From NCBI GenBank assembly GCA_023411445.1, contig JAEYOT010000043.1, forward strand, positions 1 through 7,322: DNA of 7,322 bases. The letters are read 5' to 3'. Below are positions 5,495 through 7,322 of the stretch, piece by piece (position 1 is the stretch's first letter; every line of letters begins with the position of its first letter). The position numbers and the translations under genes are program-made. The notes beneath the pieces were generated by a model. It saw only the letters and a program-made list of their open reading frames with translations. It had not been told where the DNA came from and did no database searches. The stretch comes from Pseudomonadota bacterium (GTDB lineage Bacteria; Myxococcota_A; Polyangia; Polyangiales; Polyangiaceae).

Positions 5495-7189
5495 ATGGTT
5501 CAGGCGTCCAAGAACATCCCGCCGTTAGGCCACGGCACCGTCGTCAACGACCGCTACGAGATCCGGCAAAGCCTCGGCAAAGGGGGCATGGGAGAGGTGT
5601 TTCTCGCCTACGACCGGAGCACCCAACAGCCTGTGGCCCTCAAGGTCGTGCGTGAGGAATCGCGCATGCCTGGCGACGACGAAGCGCTGCGGCAAGAGCT
5701 GCTGCTCGCGCGCTCCGTGAGCCATCCCAACGTGTGCCGCGTGCACGACTTGGCGCCGAGCCCCTGGGGGCCGATCCTAGTGATGGAGCACATCGCCGGG
5801 CAGACGCTGCACACGCACATCCGTCGGCGTAAGGCGCAGGGCGGTTACACCGCGGATGAATTTCGAAAGATCGCGAGCGAAGCCTCGGCCGGGCTCGCCG
5901 CCATCCATGCCCAAGGCCTGGTCCACGGTGACTTGAAGCCGGGCAACGTGATGGTCACCAACGATCGCGCCATCATCTTGGACTTCGGCTTCGCGCAGGA
6001 GCGCGCGCGCCTGAGCGCTCGTCGGCCGGGCGCACCACCCGACGGTGGCACGCCGAACTACATGGCGCCCGAGCGCCTCCGTTCCGGCGGCGCCAGCCCA
6101 GAGGACGACATGTACGCCCTGGGCCTCACGCTCTGGGAGATGTGGACGTGCCGGGTGCCGGAGCCGGGCTATCGGCCTCGCTCCAAGCCGATGCGCTCGC
6201 AGATCATGTTCGACGTGCCCTCGGGGCTCTCCGTCGACGAGGTGAAGCAGATCTTCCGCTGCTTGGGCGATGACCCCAGCTCGCGGCCGAGCGCGCGCCA
6301 CCTGCGCTTCTTCAATCCCAGCTCGCTCACCACGAGCCAGGTGCAAATCCCGCGTGAGCGCATCAACCCCGGCGCTCCTCCCGGCCGCTCGGCGAGCGAG
6401 GCGTTCGTTCCGGGCGGGCAGTCCTTGCTCGTCACGTACTGCACCAACGCGCCCGACGCCGCCGGCATGATGTTCTCGCTGGAGAAGCCGGTGATGACCA
6501 TCGGCCGCCGCGCGGGGCAGGACATCGTGATGCCGGAGGCCACCGTGTCCGGCGCGCACGCGGTGCTGCGTTGTCAGAACGGCTCCTGGACCATCGAGGA
6601 CGTGGGCAGCACGAACGGCACGTACGCGGATCACAGCTACGAGCGCAAGAAGACGGTCGCGGTGCTGCACGGCGCCGAGCTGCAGCTCGGTGAGTCGCGG
6701 GTCAAGCTGGTGAGCTTTCAGGATCGCTCGCCGCAGCACGAGCGCGCCCGCGCGTACCTCCTCCGGCGCGACGGCTTGACGGGCTTGTTCCAGCGCGAAG
6801 AGATGGTGCGGGCCGTGGAGGACGAGCGCGCCTACGCGGAGTGGGCGAACGCGCCGCTGTCGATCGCGCGCTACCACATCCGCGGACCCAACCGGCACGT
6901 CAGCGAGCGCCCGACCATCCTGGAGATGCTGGCGCTGAGGCGCGCCGCGCAGCGCGTGCTGGAGCTCACGGAGATGCTGCTGCTCAGCTTGGTGCCCGCC
7001 ACAGCGGGCCGGACTGGGCCGCTGAAGTTCGCGGTGGCCATGACGGGGCCGAGCCTGGAAGAGGCGAGGAACGTCGTCGAGCAAGTGGTGTCGCAGGTCC
7101 AGGGCCTGATGCCCGAGGCGCTCGATCTGGCGGCCACCCTGGTGCGGGCAGAGCCTGGGCAGAACGTCCACGCGCTGCTCGACGATTGA
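5495..7189 (+). CDS. Ser/Thr protein kinase with FHA and degenerate GGDEF-like domain
   Basis: This 564-aa protein is soluble, with no membrane segment or signal peptide. Residues 21-275 are a Hanks-type kinase: glycine loop GKGGMGEV (28-35), ATP-binding K50, helix-C E68, catalytic loop HGDLKPGN (144-151, D146), DFG (163-165), APE (191-193), D205 and R264. The loop has HGD rather than HRD, so it is a non-RD kinase. After a Pro/Ser linker comes an FHA phosphothreonine-binding domain (about 310-408) with GRRAG (R338), SGAHA (S352, H355) and STNGT (372-376). Residues 415-560 begin with RRDGLTGLFQREEM, the usual opening of a GGDEF domain. Where GG[DE]EF should be the sequence is TGPLKF (507-512), followed by a family-like SLEEARNVVEQV helix, so cyclase activity is unlikely. 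The start is ATG 5495, 14 codons before kinase homology begins; its ribosome site is weak. FHA may recruit a phosphorylated partner or the kinase itself. The C-terminal module may be a binding or dimerisation domain; that is inference. Confidence 0.9.
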   Translation: MVQASKNIPPLGHGTVVNDRYEIRQSLGKGGMGEVFLAYDRSTQQPVALKVVREESRMPGDDEALRQELLLARSVSHPNVCRVHDLAPSPWGPILVMEHIAGQTLHTHIRRRKAQGGYTADEFRKIASEASAGLAAIHAQGLVHGDLKPGNVMVTNDRAIILDFGFAQERARLSARRPGAPPDGGTPNYMAPERLRSGGASPEDDMYALGLTLWEMWTCRVPEPGYRPRSKPMRSQIMFDVPSGLSVDEVKQIFRCLGDDPSSRPSARHLRFFNPSSLTTSQVQIPRERINPGAPPGRSASEAFVPGGQSLLVTYCTNAPDAAGMMFSLEKPVMTIGRRAGQDIVMPEATVSGAHAVLRCQNGSWTIEDVGSTNGTYADHSYERKKTVAVLHGAELQLGESRVKLVSFQDRSPQHERARAYLLRRDGLTGLFQREEMVRAVEDERAYAEWANAPLSIARYHIRGPNRHVSERPTILEMLALRRAAQRVLELTEMLLLSLVPATAGRTGPLKFAVAMTGPSLEEARNVVEQVVSQVQGLMPEALDLAATLVRAEPGQNVHALLDD

Positions 7190-7203
7190 GCGCAAGCCCG
7201 AGG

Positions 7204-7322
7204 ATGGCCGGACCGCCGTCACGATCTTCGTTTCCCTCCGTGCCTGGCGAGCCCCGCGTGCGTCGCTTGGGTACCGGCTCCAGCGGCGGCGGCGATCGCC
7301 CACTCCGCGCGCAGGTGATCGT
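7204..7322 (+). CDS. Possible start of a further gene, cut by window edge
   Basis: From ATG 7204, 14 nt after the kinase stop, a frame stays open to the end of the window (39 codons). The product starts MAGPPSRSSFPSVPGEPRVR, continues Gly/Ser-rich and reaches LRAQVIV at the edge. Third-position GC is moderate and rises after the first dozen codons. GAGG directly abuts the ATG, too close to be a proper ribosome site. The short spacing would suit an operon with the kinase. No family can be named. A minus-strand frame ending near here is about equally plausible, so this is tentative. Confidence 0.3.
   Translation, partial: MAGPPSRSSFPSVPGEPRVRRLGTGSSGGGDRPLRAQVI

Noticed and set aside
5777..7303. 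508-codon minus-strand open frame opposite the kinase
   Set aside because: It has an Arg/His/Gln-rich shadow composition, while the opposite strand encodes intact kinase and FHA motifs.
7224..7322. Minus-strand frame ending in TGA as the C-terminus of a convergent gene
   Set aside because: It is open with acceptable codon use but is Ala/Gly-rich and shows no motif; not enough sequence to call it over the plus-strand option.

Overview
This GC-rich window has strong third-position GC bias and looks like a chromosomal segment of a myxobacterium-like bacterium (Myxococcota, plausibly the Polyangiales/Sorangium side). The basis is the gene content: a Hanks-type Ser/Thr kinase with FHA and GGDEF-like modules, an outer-membrane receptor carrying a TonB C-terminal domain, and several small orphan lipoproteins. 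The assignment is inference. No rRNA, tRNA, CRISPR array, insertion sequence or phage gene was seen.

Layout, left to right. (1) Positions 1-569, minus strand: the N-terminal two thirds of exodeoxyribonuclease III (xth), which appears to start at CTG behind a very good Shine-Dalgarno (SD) sequence. (2) Positions 570-659: a short divergent promoter region. (3) Positions 660-4477, plus strand: a two-gene operon with a TonB-dependent receptor (920 aa: signal peptide, TonB_C domain, carboxypeptidase-regulatory-like domain, plug, beta-barrel) and a 352-aa Cys-rich lipoprotein whose ATG overlaps the receptor stop by 4 nt. They probably form an outer-membrane uptake or binding pair; the substrate is unknown. 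(4) Positions 4558-4788, plus: a 76-aa Pro-rich lipoprotein, probably read from a leaderless mRNA. (5) Positions 4856-5272, minus: a 138-aa helical lipoprotein, convergent with the previous gene. (6) Positions 5273-5494: a 222-bp divergent intergenic region. (7) Positions 5495-7189, plus: a soluble 564-aa protein with a kinase domain, an FHA domain and a C-terminal GGDEF-like domain whose signature motif has decayed. (8) Positions 7190-7322: possibly the start of another plus-strand gene, cut by the window edge.

Functionally the window holds DNA repair (xth), a cell-envelope uptake module (receptor plus lipoprotein), two orphan lipoproteins and a cytoplasmic phospho-signalling protein. Only the receptor/lipoprotein pair is clearly linked as an operon. 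The two most unusual items are the TonB_C domain inside the receptor and the kinase-FHA-degenerate GGDEF fusion. I found no convincing evidence of a wholly new multi-gene system.
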